A stretch of 64,000 bases of DNA from Eriocheir sinensis (GCF_024679095.1 NW_026111752.1:35001-99000), one strand, 5' to 3'; positions 10,440 through 21,584 are shown, counted from the stretch's first letter. Translations and numbers: made by a program. The notes: a model not told the origin generated them from the letters alone.

Positions 10440-11280
10440 GTTTCCTTGGCACTCTAGAAGAGTCATTAGGTGAAGCACCAAGCAAGCAAGATATGTTCCC
10501 TACAAGTGATAGACTCTTTCCAAGATTTGAAACTCGTAGAGAGACCGAATGGCCACACAATAGGGTGTGGACGGCAAGACGTCCGCGTGGGAGCGAGACC
10601 CGTCTTCCATTGATAGAAACACCCTTACACGCACTTGGATAAAACAAAACAAAAACAAAAAAAATGAGTCAGGCATGTGGGAAATAATCCACCCGGAAGA
10701 GTATCCCTGATGCACACACCTTTATACACACTAGCGTAAAGAATTATCAATGTAAGGAGTGTCGAAATCAACCGGAAGGAAGGGTGCCCTTGATTGATAC
10801 ACTTTAACACACACTGGGGTAAAACACTATGAATATCAGGAATGTGGGAAACAATCCACCCAGAACAATATCCCTGATGCACACACCCTTACACACACTG
10901 GTGTAAAGAATGATGAATTTAAGGAGTGTGGGAATCAACGGGAAGGGTGACTTTGATAGAAACACCCTCACACACACTGGGGTAAAAAAAAAACTATGAA
11001 TGTCAGGAATGTGGGAAACAAGCAACCCAGAGGAGTATCCTTGATGCACACACTGGGCTAAAGAACTATGAATTTAAAGACTGTGGAATTCATCCGGAAG
11101 GGTGACTTTGATAGAAACACCCTCACACACACTGGGGTAACAAAAAAACACTATGAATGTCAGGAATGTGGGAAACAAGCTACCCAGAGGAGTATCCTTG
11201 ATGCACACACCCTTACACACACTGGGCTAAAGAACTATGAATTTAAAGACTGTGGAATTCATCCGGAAGGGTGACTTTGA
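10440..11280 (+). pseudogene. decayed C2H2 zinc-finger array, plus-strand copy
   Basis: Several 84-bp-spaced units still read like classical C2H2 fingers with TGEKP-like linkers, for example YECQECGKQ...HTLTHTG near 11150-11230 and a related unit near 10826-10905. Many units lack a Cys or His, and stops and frame changes occur between units (10750, 10945, 11095, 11270). Such arrays normally bind DNA as transcription regulators; this one cannot be translated as a unit. The part from 10751 on is repeated in reverse at 13532-14173. Confidence 0.75.
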
Positions 11281-11396
11281 TAGGACATCTCATGACTGCG
11301 TAGTCGTATTTTCAGTTCATTAGCATCGTCAAACACTAATATCGATGCACATTATATAGAGACGCCTCATCCACTCCTACGGTCCAACAGGATTCA
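10751..11396 (+). repeat. left arm of ~640-bp inverted duplication
   Basis: From TGTAAGGAGTGTCGAAATC (10751) to CTACGGTCCAACAGGA (about 11396) this segment is the reverse complement of 13532-14173, including the zinc-finger units and the following block GACATCTCATGACTGCG. By eye the arms are nearly identical, which implies a recent event or gene conversion. The spacer (11397-13531) holds a minus-strand LINE. Confidence 0.85.
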
Positions 11397-11740
11397 GCGT
11401 AGGTATATCTAAATTTTAAGTTTTTCCTAGTGCCATTCCATGACTAAAGGATCGTATTTTCAATTAATTAGACATTAACATTAAAGCACATTAAATATAC
11501 ACTTGGGTAGCGTAGCTATATCTAAAATTGAACATATACCTAGGGGCATCTCATGAGTGCGTCATCGTATTTTCAGTGAATTAACTGTTCTTGGTCTTTT
11601 TTTTTCACTCCTATAAAGTGCCGTGAGCGTCCTTAGATCCTACCGTCGTGGGCTAAACTAGGGATGTACCGATACCCCAATATTTGACCGATACCGATAC
11701 CGATACCTGTGCACTGATTTTTTTTATACAACAGTTCCAG
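11397..11740. other. spacer with short diverged repeats and transposon-end-like sequence
   Basis: Blocks resembling ATCTCATGA-TGCGT-TCGTATTTTCAGT occur near 11284, 11441 and 11544, as if a ~100-155 bp unit had been tandemly copied and diverged. Near 11671 the sequence TAGGGATGTACCGATACC, followed by GATACC iterations, looks like a DNA-transposon terminus but has no partner that I could find. Confidence 0.35.
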
Positions 11741-11922
11741 CAGCTAAAGGGATTGATTGTTTGATTGATTTAAATTAGGCGCCGCAACAGCCAAGGTCAG
11801 ATGGCGCCGCATTCAATGAGTTAAAAACTAAAAAAAAAGGAAAAAATAAATAAACTAAAAGGGCTAAAAAACTAAGAGCAAAGCCAAATAAAACGAGACG
11901 AAACAAATCACACAGAAAACGG

Positions 11923-12735
11923 TCATAACTTATGGAGAAGGCCAGCCTTTTCCATAAAGAGAAGTACCTCATGTCCCGGGGAAAGGCATCTCCCTCCCAG
12001 CATCAGCGAGAGACGGAATGATCCGTCTTCTCCCCGACACTGCGACATGTATCGCGCTCGCAGGTCCCCCAAACTGGGGCACTCGACCAGTAAGTGCCGC
12101 ACGGTCAGGGGAACCAAGCAGTCATCACAATAAGGCTGCACTCCCCGGGACATGAGGTAACCAGGTGTTAGACGCGTATGACCCGTCCGAAGACGGGTCA
12201 AGGCTGTCTGCGAGCGACGGTCACGGACACGTTCGTATGACCAAGGACGAGAGACAGTCCTGGTAATCTCTCCCATTTTGGAGGTCGCACCCCGAGCATT
12301 CCACCTCTCCTGCCAACTGGCAAGAATTGCCTTGCGAATCTCTGGAAACATATCTGTACATGGGACAGCACTAGGAGGGGCAGCTCTAGCTGCTGCCTCC
12401 CTTGGAAGTCCATCAGCTCGTTCGTTCCCGTGTACGTCAACGTGTCCTGGAACCCAACAAAACCCAACGCGATATCCCCTGTTCCTGAGCAAATACAACC
12501 ACTCGAGAGCAGATAAAACTAAGGGATTAACAGAGGGAGTAAAGGAGCCCAGCGCAGAAAGAGCGCTACGAGAATCACTAAAAATCATAAAAGAGTCCAC
12601 AGGAAGGGTAAAAATAATCTGTAAAGAGAGGACTATTGCAGACAACTCTGCAGTAAATACAGAAGCAACAGAAGAAAGACTACCTCCCCGACAGAAGGAG
12701 GGGAACACAACACCAAAGCCAACTCCAGCATCCAA
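11923..12735 (-). pseudogene. LINE RNase H domain and C-terminal region
   Basis: About 270 codons uninterrupted on the minus strand. RNase H features: acidic residue in AELSAIVL, Asp in MIFSDSRSAL, and the WVPGHVDVHGNERAD signature, followed by a C-terminal region with CDDC...HLLVECP that resembles the Cys/His motif of I-group LINEs. Cleaves RNA in RNA/DNA hybrids during retrotransposition. The frame continues upstream (12736-13200) as the RT C-terminus, but only after a frame break near 12820, so the polyprotein is broken. Confidence 0.8.
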
Positions 12736-12810
12736 TTTAGAGCCATCAGTAAAGACAGGGATGGAGTCCGAGTGTTCAGTGAAATGCTCTAAAAATAAGG
12801 CTCGGGACGC

Positions 12811-13200
12811 TTATGGCGGTAAATCCCTCTTACTATCTATAATGGGAGAACACACGGATACACCGGGCAACTGCCAGTATCCAACCCTAGGTACTCGATA
12901 AGGGCAGATAGGAATGGGAGGGAAAGACAACGGTGTCATGGCAGACGTTACCCGAAACCCAAAAGGTTTAGGGAGACTAGGTCGCTCATCATATGCAGGC
13001 CAACGGGAATCTCGCAAAATTGATACACAAGGAACTGATTCTGGAAGGCGTTGGACGCGGAACCAGCAACGGAATAGAGAGGACTGGCGTCTCAAATCCA
13101 GAGGCAGGACGCCAGCATCCACGAGGAGGCTAGGTATCGGTGAAGACCGGAATGCACCAGTAGCCAAGCGGACCCCGGCAGGAGGGTGACGCTCAGGCCT
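12811..13200 (-). pseudogene. LINE reverse transcriptase thumb/C-terminus
   Basis: Minus-strand frame reading GAFRSSPIPSLLVDAGVLPL...RR, a pattern found after the palm domain of RNase H-bearing LINEs, just upstream of the RNase H block. The YxDD palm motif itself is missing because the element is truncated here. Residues beyond about 13200 come from GC-rich low-complexity DNA and are not LINE. Confidence 0.65.
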
Positions 13201-13531
13201 CCGGGGAGACACGATGGCGTGGAAGGTGGTGGGTGTTTGGGGTGGGGTGGGTGGGTGGGTGGGTGGGGGGGGGGAATGGTCACTTTTGGGTAGGTTTGTG
13301 ACCACTCCCCGGTTGGGTAGTGGGGAGGTCCCCTCGGCGGCTGGCTGCCCGCGCGGCTGGCTGGCCGTCCGGCTGACTGGCCGCACGGCCGGCCGGGAAA
13401 TTCGACGTACAAAAATTTTTCGACGTCAAAAATTTTTCGACGTCATTTTTTTTTGGCTGCAAATTCTTGATTATGCTTGCGAATTATTTTGGTCCCGTCA
13501 CTGTCACCATTACCTACTACTATTTAATTAT
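13201..13531. other. GC-rich low-complexity interval
   Basis: G-rich (GGGTGGGT)n-like stretch (13240-13275), then (GGCTGGC/CCGGC)-rich DNA, then two copies of TCGACGTCAAAAATTTT (13417-13445). No coding call. Confidence 0.5.
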
Positions 13532-14173
13532 TCCTGTTGGACCGTAGGAGTGGATGAGGCGTCTCTATATAATGTGCATCGATATTAGTGTTTGACGATG
13601 CTAATGAACTGAAAATACGACTACGCAGTCATGAGATGTCCTATCAAAGTCACCCTTCCGGATGAATTCCACAGTCTTTAAATTCATAGTTCTTTAGCCC
13701 AGTGTGTGTAAGGGTGTGTGCATCAAGGATACTCCTCTGGGTAGCTTGTTTCCCACATTCCTGACATTCATAGTGTTTTTTTGTTACCCCAGTGTGTGTG
13801 AGGGTGTTTCTATCAAAGTCACCCTTCCGGATGAATTCCACAGTCTTTAAATTCATAGTTCTTTAGCCCAGTGTGTGCATCAAGGATACTCCTCTGGGTT
13901 GCTTGTTTCCCACATTCCTGACATTCATAGTTTTTTTTTTACCCCAGTGTGTGTGAGGGTGTTTCTATCAAAGTCACCCTTCCCGTTGATTCCCACACTC
14001 CTTAAATTCATCATTCTTTACACCAGTGTGTGTAAGGGTGTGTGCATCAGGGATATTGTTCTGGGTGGATTGTTTCCCACATTCCTGATATTCATAGTGT
14101 TTTACCCCAGTGTGTGTTAAAGTGTATCAATCAAGGGCACCCTTCCTTCCGGTTGATTTCGACACTCCTTACA
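13532..14173 (-). repeat. right arm of inverted duplication, decayed C2H2 fingers on minus strand
   Basis: Reverse complement of 10751-11396. The minus-strand frame at 13650-13856 encodes the same finger unit (YECQECGKQ...HTLTHTG) as 11068-11274. The arm ends abruptly at 14173, and the next base begins a piggyBac C-terminal coding segment. The plus-strand ORFs here (for example 13875-14120) are antisense shadows of the fingers. Confidence 0.85.
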
Positions 14174-14522
14174 GATCATCTACGAGGAAAATATGAAGAG
14201 AGCAGGTGGCAAGCAGATCAAGAGGAAGCAGTATATGCAGGAGTTGGCTGTGTTGCTGGTCAAGCCTTGGGCAGTCCATCGCCTCGCGCATCACACTCTG
14301 CCAAGGCAGCTCAAGGATCATATATACAGTGATTATGATCTGCCCACTCCTCCTGACACTTCAAGAGCTTCTGTACTACCTGCAGCAGACATAAACAATT
14401 CCATGGTGCGCTGTGTGGAATGTCCAGCGAAGGCAGACAAGAAAACACGCTTCCGCTGTCTGTCATGTGAAAGAGCTGTGTGTCCCAAACACTACTACAC
14501 CATGTGTGGCAACTGTATATAA
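14174..14522 (+). pseudogene. piggyBac transposase C-terminal fragment
   Basis: Reads a Lys-rich helix (KQIKRKQYMQELAVLLVKPW), a linker and a RING-like Cys/His cluster (CVECP, CLSC, CPKHY, CGNC), then stops at 14520-14522. This layout is the C-terminal zinc-binding domain of piggyBac transposases, from a different lineage than the one at 25-1126, whose cluster is spaced differently. No catalytic domain precedes it because the inverted zinc-finger arm abuts at 14173. Confidence 0.75.
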
Positions 14523-15006
14523 GGCTGAGGTAAGTATAAATGCACCTGAAGAGTTTATTTACTTGTACATAATAAAGAAATAGTCAGTTGCTACAGTCAT
14601 AATAGTATAAAAAAAATAGTCTAAAAAAATTGATTTTTTATGGTAAATAAAATAAGGCTTTTTTACACCTCTCTTCCCTACAGAAGCCGCAGCAGCTCGG
14701 GAGCAGCACCCCCTTTGGCACTGGCTCACACAACCTGAGAGACCGTATGAGCAGTCTGGAGGTCATCGGATGATAACTCTTATTTTTATTTTCATATTTA
14801 TTTTGAAAAATTTCCTATTTTTAGTTACAACTTTTAGTACCTCATATTCCTACCTCAGTGGAATGCATTCCAGATTCTCTTAATGTTAACACAAAATAGA
14901 ATGGATAAAGTGCCATCATGTGAAATATTTTCAATAAATGTTTGTATTTAATATTTTTTTTTTATTTTTCCAAAATCGGGTATTACATACCCATAGTTAG
15001 TGGTGG
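14523..15006. other. non-coding, AT-rich, AATAAA near 14568
   Basis: Follows the piggyBac stop. Contains AATAAAG (14568) and AATAAATG (14932) signals and homopolymer runs. No gene was recognised; part may be the 3' UTR or end of the piggyBac element. Confidence 0.4.
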
Positions 15007-15636
15007 TGTTACTAAAATCATGGTTAGTGTTCTAGGGTTAAGTGTTAAGTTTAAGGGGTACTTTTATTATGAAGGCGCGAACTGTTATCTCACGTCAGGT
15101 CCGGTGTACCGTTGCCTGCGTTCTCCAGTTGATTGAAGTGGTTGAGACAACACAATAGCCTTTTAGTTAAGTGATGTGTGGCCGAGCGGTAGCCGTTATA
15201 AGTTCACTTTAGTTCACTTTAGTTCTCTCTCTCTCAGGTTAATACAAATACCAAATGTATTTTAACTATATTAACAGCTGTACTACATAAGGTTTACAGT
15301 TTACGTGAGGGAGACGCACGAAATCAGAGACAGCCACACCGCTGCCGGGCGCCGGGCGGCAGAGCACCGCTCGCCTGCCCGTCACCCGTCTTCTCTCCCT
15401 TCTCCGCGTTGTTCGCCCGTTTTATTTGCTTGTAGTTCGTCCGGAAGGGTGTGGGTTCCGGTTGATGACGGCTGATGAAAGTCATCATTTGCTGATCCTA
15501 GTGTCAGTTCATCCCAGCTTCCCACGGCCAAAAGCACGACGTGTTGTTAGACATCCTGTTGTGCGACACCGACCGGGTGTCGCCACACGTACATTCATTC
15601 ATACATACACATGTACATTATAATATACACATTACA
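15007..15636 (-). mobile_element. LTR copy 1 of a Gypsy-like family (solo or truncated)
   Basis: Reads TGTTACTAAAAT... to ...CACATTACA on the plus strand, that is TGTAATG...TAACA as a minus-strand LTR. The body matches 47290-47906 closely and 43664-44192 and 54123-54720 more distantly (shared block: GTCCGGTGTACCGTTGCCTGC). No flanking target duplication and no adjacent internal region are visible, so this is a solo or truncated LTR. The exact start is inferred from LTR copy 3. Confidence 0.75.
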
Positions 15637-15763
15637 TCAGCCTGTTCTTAGACAACGCGCCTTCCTCAAACCAAGAGGCTTGTTCAAGATATTCAACAGC
15701 ATCTAATGGAGACTTGACCTTGCCAGAAATTGGAAAAAAAAAAAAAAAAAACTTTTTTTAGAG

Positions 15764-15806
15764 CAGTGTTGTCTAAACTGGGGTCCGCGTACCCCTGGGG
15801 GTACAC
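15764..15806 (+). mobile_element. hAT-like terminal sequence
   Basis: CAGTGTTGTCTAAACTGGGG followed by TCCGCGTACCCCTGGGGGTAC resembles termini of hAT-group non-autonomous elements (CAGTG..., counterfacing GGGG/CCCC blocks). A partner end was not found. It is followed by a short (CA)n at 15841-15862. Confidence 0.4.
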
Positions 15807-16370
15807 AACATAGATCAAAGGGGTATACAAAAAGACGATGAACACACACACACACACACAAACACACAAACACACAACAGATACTTCCCATGTTCTATGA
15901 AGGAAAAGAGAGGGAGGGACTGGTATCTAGGAAAGACGCGTAATGTACGTTAACCTAAATATAATATATAATATAAATATAATGTAATATAATTGAGTTT
16001 AATCAACCAGGGGGGTAAGTAACAGTAGGATAAGATAATGAAGGAAGGGTACAATAGGCGAAATCAAAAGAGATTTTGTCAGCATCAGAGGTAACAGTGC
16101 TGTCAACCAAGGCATCTTGGAATTTGGGTTAGGAAAAGCAAGTGCGGAGAAAGAACGATCCTCACCAGAGAAAAGTTTGACAGAAGGTGTCTGGTGTAGC
16201 AAGTTAATAGTAGGGTTAGAAGTAGAGGAGGAGAAAGCAGGATCATCAGGCATGTTGACAGGTTGGGTCTGCAAGTTTGCAAATGACGACCTGATTGAAG
16301 GAGCATAAGAAGCAAAGCTGTACAAATACTGAATTAGTAAGGAGAGTCAACATGAAGAAAAATAAAAACA

Positions 16371-17300
16371 ATCACAATTATGAAACAAGTGAAGGTACCT
16401 TAGCTGGAAGGCAAATGGGTAAATACTTAAACAATCAATAGTATAAATTATGACAATTAAATTTGTGAAACGAAATAGCCTACGGTACAATAGTGACGAC
16501 AAAATCACACAATATAATTGGCAAGGATGGTCTCATTGAACGTAAGGCTTGTAATGTCAATGAATTACCAAAGACAATTAGCACAAATGATAATTCGCTA
16601 GAAATTTGAATATACAAAAAAAATGTGCAAAGCAACAAAAGCAAGCCAATTTATTTAAATAAAAATATGTTTAGCAACCAACTGTGATTAATGTGAAGAG
16701 GTTACTTTAACCTGATCTAAGCTTAACACAGAAATGACAAAGTTGCAAATAACGAGGCACACAGGTAAACATGAAGGTAATAATGAAAGACAAAAATACA
16801 CTCACGGCGGATGAATGACAATAGGCCGTGATTCTGCTGATACGAGGCTAAACAGCGAATACACACATTGTCTGCCGGTACAGATCAAATTAGTAAATGT
16901 ACACAGGAAATAAGGCAGGAAATAACACACCGGATTGGGGAAATAACGTGGAGGGAAACGGGGTTAAGACGGGGACTGGAAATGTGGGTTGACGCGGGGA
17001 AGGGGATGAATCAGCTGATCAGCCGGGCTGATATTCAAGTTCACAATTATGAAGCAAGTGAAGGTACCTCAGCTGGAATGCATGCAAATGGGTAAATAGG
17101 CCTACTCACACAATAGTATAAATTATGACAGATTTGTGAAAAGAAATAGCTCACACAATGACATTGGCAAGTATGCTATCAACGAATGTAAGGCTAGTAC
17201 TCGGTCAATGAATTAAAAAAGCCAATTAGTGCAAACGACAACTCGTTACAAATTTGAACATACAAAAAAATGTGCAAAGCAACGAAAGCAAGCAGATGTA
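16371..17300. repeat. direct duplication, two ~270-bp copies about 670 bp apart
   Basis: CACAATTATGAA-CAAGTGAAGGTACC...AAATTTGAA-ATACAAAAAAATGTGCAAAGCAAC occurs at 16371-16650 and again at 17041-17290, with indels. It is non-coding as far as can be seen. A minus-strand ORF just left (16325-15999, 108 aa, Ser/Pro/Leu-rich) has no recognised domain and is not called. Confidence 0.7.
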
Positions 17301-17306
17301 TACAAA

Positions 17307-17540
17307 GCACGACAACCATGGGTATGGGAAGCGAGGAGGACTGGGCCAATATTGTTGAGGCCCTGATAGCTTGTTATGGCTCGACGAAGGCCTGTGTTTG
17401 TTTACATCTGGTTTCCAAGTCAAGCGAGTGTGAAGGTGCTGTTTTATTAAATTGTGTGCCGTTAGTGATCATTAATTATACAGGAACACTAATAATGTTA
17501 ATATATAATAATATAATACTTATATATTTTATTATATAGG
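17307..17540 (+). CDS. possible first exon with strong start context (uncertain)
   Basis: An ATG in ACCATGG context opens a frame MGMGSEEDWANIVEALI... that is more acidic and protein-like than surrounding chance ORFs for about 35 codons, then becomes hydrophobic and AT-rich. It may be an exon start or chance. No family recognised. Confidence 0.15.
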
Positions 17541-17857
17541 ATAATTTGGTTTCAGTTGTATGCTTAAATACTACAGTATCTCAATACCTCTCCTGCCCCC
17601 CACCATTGCCAGATTGTCGTCCTCAGAGCATAGTATTGAACGGTTTATGACGCCTAACTATTGCCAAAGAAACATCAGGAATTAACTATTTTAACGATAA
17701 TTATAAGTGAATCTCTATTGGGTCGTGGACAGTTTTTGGGTCATAAGTCGGTAAATATAAGAGGCTGAGAGAGACAATTTGCATGGACAATTTGCACGGT
17801 GCTCCCAGCCATACCACTGGGAGAATAACGATCCAGCGCGTCCACTCGAATTATTTA

Positions 17858-17902
17858 CCCTGGGCTGGGCGATTTTGGCTGGTCTGGGTGCCCAGCCCAG
17901 GG
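17858..17902. repeat. perfect 13-bp inverted repeat (hairpin), 19-nt loop
   Basis: CCCTGGGCTGGGC (17858-17870) is perfectly complementary to GCCCAGCCCAGGG (17890-17902). It lies about 60 bp upstream of the CCAAT cluster described next. Confidence 0.85.
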
Positions 17903-17965
17903 GTAGCAGTGACTAGTGTAACCGCGGCTTAAGATGACTCGCTGTGGTAACGCGCGGGGTGTGGG

Positions 17966-18082
17966 CCAATCAGAGCCTGGGACGGAGGTGCCGCCACCAA
18001 TCAAAACAGAGAAGCCGAAGGACACTTGACTCGGCCAATGGGAGATAATAAACTTCTGCCGCGCCTTTCAAACTTGGCGGGC
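17966..18082. promoter_or_regulatory. candidate promoter: three CCAAT boxes, CHR-like and E2F-like sites
   Basis: CCAAT at 17966, 17997 and 18035 (spacings 31 and 38 bp), then TTTCAAAC (18066-18073, whose complement contains the CHR core TTTGAA) next to TTGGCGGGC (18074-18082, E2F-like). In animals, multiple evenly spaced CCAAT boxes plus a CHR mark cell-cycle genes. No downstream coding exon could be recognised, so the gene it would serve is unknown. Confidence 0.35.
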
Positions 18083-19830
18083 AAGCTGGGGAGATGACCG
18101 TACTGGTGCCATATTGGCTGTCTCACAAGACGATACAATAACCCAGGGCTCACAGAGAACAATCACAACCTGCACTGAGCGGTAGAGCACTGCAAGGGTC
18201 TCCCCAAAAAAGTTTAAAAAATCGTACGTTCTTACAGCAGATGCACGTGTATACAGGAATTACCAGCAGCCGGACAGCACACAGCAGACATTAAACAGCA
18301 CAAGGTGATGTGCAGCGAAGGTGAAGACGTGGGCCAGGGAAGACATATACAGGGCAACAGGGTAACACACGAGCGGGGTAGCGTAGAGCTTGAGTGAGCG
18401 TGGGGACAGGCTGAGACGATGCGTTACACCTCTCCAAGTTGATGGTCAGGCTAACACTGAGCCGCGCCCGCCCGTTATGGCTGGAGTGAGACCAAGGCCA
18501 AGACCAAGGGCTGGCGAGAAAGATCTCCTTGCAGGAATAAGTCGCTGTGTTATACACTAAGCATGTTCATAGGCGAATGCACAACAAGAAAACGTTTGTG
18601 ACTCGTATCGGAGCCGAAGCAGGACAAGTAAACGACAACGGTGAATTAAATATTGAAAATGGCAGGTAGTTAAACCTCTCTACGACGTATTTTGCAGGTG
18701 GGAGAACGAGGAAGAGGCTGCGACGGACGCGGAAAACATGAGAAGTGGTAACTCGCAAGTAAATCATTGCCAGATATCAGCTGATTAATAATGTTCACTT
18801 TCATTCGATAACATCAACATATATTGTGTTATTATCTTATTTAAAGTTGTTTTATACTCAGAAAAATACCCCGAACAATAAATAAAGAAACGTTTTCCCT
18901 TTAATTGTCATTAGGATTATAATATATTCTTATTGAGAACGAATAAACCCTTTCTCTACCCCTCAAAAGGATATATTGCTCTCACTTATTCCCTTTTTCA
19001 GAAGGCTAAGGTAGAAAAAGGGTATCTGTATAAAAAATATCACCTCGCATTGGAAAAAAAAACTTTATATACCTTCCATTTCTGAGAGAGTGGTGTACCG
19101 AAGTACCCAGACTGCAGTCCGCCTGGCTTTGATGCGCTGAATGCCGAGCAGTCGGTCCGCGAGCGACAACCAAAACCCACCGACTACTCATGAGGTGGCA
19201 GTAGCGGGCTGGTGCCGTCGCACGGCTGCTCGGTACCGCACACAACGGGGTCAAAACCCGAAGCGTTGAGAGCTTGATCTGCCAGTTTAAGACAACGGCA
19301 TAAGTCTGATAGTAGTTCATTTACTCAGGAATTGAGCTGCCCCCACTAGGTTTCTTACATGCCAGCTGCACCGTGGGGTGATAAAAGACTAGTAGGGTCA
19401 TGAATCCCACCTCTACGCCGGGTTTAGTGTAACCCTGGCACTATACAGGTGTCACTCAGATAAACCCATGGCGTATTGCAGACCAGCTGCACCAATGAGG
19501 GCACTGAGGATTGAGTATTAATATATAGCGGTAGCCTACACCTCAGCCAACGATGTAGCCCCCTGTCCCACTAGGAGTAATCCATACTTAGATAACTAAG
19601 CAGCGGGGTTTCGTCCGGGAAGGAGTCAATGCTTTAGCGCAACAGACAGCACCGAACACACGAGTACGATCTGCCTCTAGGCGCCACCGAGTATAACTCC
19701 GGGTGAACGTCTTTCTAGCAAGTCTGTACACAGATACAACCTTTTTCCGGCAACATTAAGCCTAAGCAAGACCACCGCTCCGGCGCGTGTGTGCAAAATC
19801 CTGATAACACATCATGGGATGGTGCGGAGG
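18083..19830. other. no recognised gene
   Basis: Mixed composition with several short minus-strand ORFs (18291-18557, 18567-18767, 19006-19320) that show no domain. The 19080-19700 part has the moderately GC-rich look of a dispersed repeat, but no second copy was found in this window. Confidence 0.3.
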
Positions 19831-20990
19831 AGCATCAAAGCGTCAAAAAGTGATCCTATCAGTTCTTCAAATCTACAAAAGCTATCAATACATCAAATGT
19901 TCTAGATGTATTCATTTTGTCAAAAACAAAAGCTGTCGAAGCATCAAAAAACAGCACATAGTTAGTTAGTAGTCTCTAAGTTTCGAACCAGCAAGTGATG
20001 CAGAGACTACACTAAGTCTCGAACTAACAAGTGATCCATCAGTGAGTGAAGCCCGGGCTGACATAGGTGCAACACGCCTTCTATGATGGAATGTTTTTTC
20101 TGTGTTCCAGTTCTGTTCTACCAATTATATTCCATCTCGGCAGTATTCGGAGACAAGGCTCTACTCGTTACCAGTGTTCTGATGACAGGGAAATCAGAGG
20201 CATTGTATCACAAGGTCACTGCCAAAATTCGTGAGTTAGCTCCAGACTTAGCATCCGATACACTCATGGGCGATTTCGAGATGGCCAGTAGAAATGCACT
20301 CATACCATTCTTTCCCAATGCCAGATTCGGTGGCTGTCATTTTTCACTACTCTCAAGCGTGACACGAAAAATCCTCATTGCGTGAGTGAATGAGTGGGTG
20401 ATTGAGTGGAGGATTAAGTGACCAAGTGAATGAGTATCGATTTTATTTCAATTGATGACAATTATATTTTAATGTATGATAATATTTTTCCTATGTTGAG
20501 GAGCTTTAAAATATAGACGGACATCGATATGCAGTTTGTATTCTTATCTTATTAAGCATGCAGACTTTAGAAGACATATATAATGTAGAATGTGAAGGGA
20601 CAGCAACAATAAAACAAAAGTAGAAGATATCCTCATTAACATAAGGGGATTGATTTAGATTGATGATGATTATTATTGTTCCACCTCCTGCTTCATCTGC
20701 TGTACCAGTACATAATATATTTTGATGCTTTGCTAGGATCTGAAGAGATATTTGACACTTTGCAAAAATCTGAAGTTTTTGATGCATTGATAAGATTATA
20801 TCATTTTTTGATGTTTTTAATACCACTGGTGATTTTGATAATATGATATCATCCAGCAGATTCAGGCTTTCGTCAAATTGAAAAGCTCCAGCCTTTTTGA
20901 TGCTTTGAAAAGATTGGGTTTTTGACGTATTGATAGGCTGACGCCCTTGGAATAGTTTTGACGCTTTGCAGGCGTCCCGATGGTGCCATG
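19822..20990 (+). mobile_element. Mutator-like (MULE) element remnant with motif-rich inverted flanks
   Basis: A MULE transposase fragment (20083-20385) is flanked by segments rich in a GCATCAAAA / GCGTCAAAA motif: plus strand on the left (19827-19950), reverse complement (TTTTGATGC, TTTTGACGC) on the right (20718-20970). MULEs often have long terminal inverted repeats, and these flanks could be their remains. They are too diverged to define ends or a target duplication. Confidence 0.5.
20083..20385 (+). pseudogene. MULE-type transposase fragment
   Basis: About 100 codons. After an unconvincing N-terminal stretch the frame reads PVLF/ LMTGKSEALYHKVTAKI, MGDFEMASRNAL (catalytic Asp region) and FGGCHFSL, the order and spacing of the MULE transposase domain. 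These transposases (Mutator superfamily) use a DDE active site; here only the second Asp block is present. It is truncated at both ends, with a stop soon after. Confidence 0.75.
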
Positions 20991-21538
20991 GCTTTCTAGC
21001 AGTCGTCCCCACCGACCAGCACCCGCCAGGACTGCACCGAAGTGGATCCAGGTCAAGTTAGTCCGACTTTCAGCGCCAGCCTCTGCACCATGACAGTTCT
21101 TTATCTGCAAACATGTTAAAGCGATTGGCTCGGACACCAGTATTAGCGGTTTATAGATGCGCGTTCACGGCTTTGACGCTGCACGACTACGGCTACTGCA
21201 ATAACCTCGCGTGGCCGTGAGCACCGTGAGCTTTACCATCCGGCACATCCGAACAACCTCCCAGAGCAATCGCCGCTTTCGGGCAAGAATGCCGTACTAT
21301 CGGGTACCGGAGTACTAAGGGTGGTCGCACGTAGTAGCGCACCGGACAGGCACCCAAAGGTCGCGACCCTTTATAAACCAGGCATGAATGGCGCGACGGC
21401 CGCCTGGTTTTTGATGCCGGCCCCCACTCTGCATGGGAGTGGGAGAGATAAAGCGTATTGCGGTTAAATTCCCTGACACATTACCCTATACAAGTGGGTG
21501 GTGACAAGGTGCTGCAATGTTCGTCTCAAACTTTTTTT

Positions 21539-21540
<2 letters not shown>

Positions 21541-21584
<44 letters not shown>
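21541..21584. repeat. (ACT)n microsatellite
   Basis: About fifteen uninterrupted CTA/ACT triplets beside the satellite segment. Confidence 0.95.

Larger units (their letters stand above)
11741..13200 (-). mobile_element. 5'-truncated LINE with RNase H domain
   Basis: Minus-strand non-LTR retrotransposon of an RNase H-bearing (I/R1/Jockey-like) group. The plus-strand left end carries ATTGATTGTTTGATTGATT (about 11751), so on the minus strand the element ends in a (CAAT)n-like tail rather than poly(A). The coding part runs from about 13200 (RT thumb) to 11923. It is 5'-truncated at about 13200, where GC-rich low-complexity DNA begins. It lies between the two zinc-finger arms. Confidence 0.75.

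Noticed and set aside
10435..11049. Series of minus-strand ORFs with MHQGYSSG-type starts
   Set aside because: Antisense of decayed C2H2 fingers. Regular spacing follows the 84-bp finger period.
11671..11710. TAGGGATGTACCGATACC as a transposon end
   Set aside because: Suggestive, but no inverted partner or target duplication was found, so it is mentioned only in the spacer entry.
12278..12901. 207-codon plus-strand ORF
   Set aside because: Antisense to the LINE RNase H/RT frame, which has clear motifs.
15160..15215. GGCCGAGCGG sequence resembling a tRNA-Leu/Ser A box
   Set aside because: No acceptor stem or B box at the right distance, and the sequence is part of a repeated LTR.
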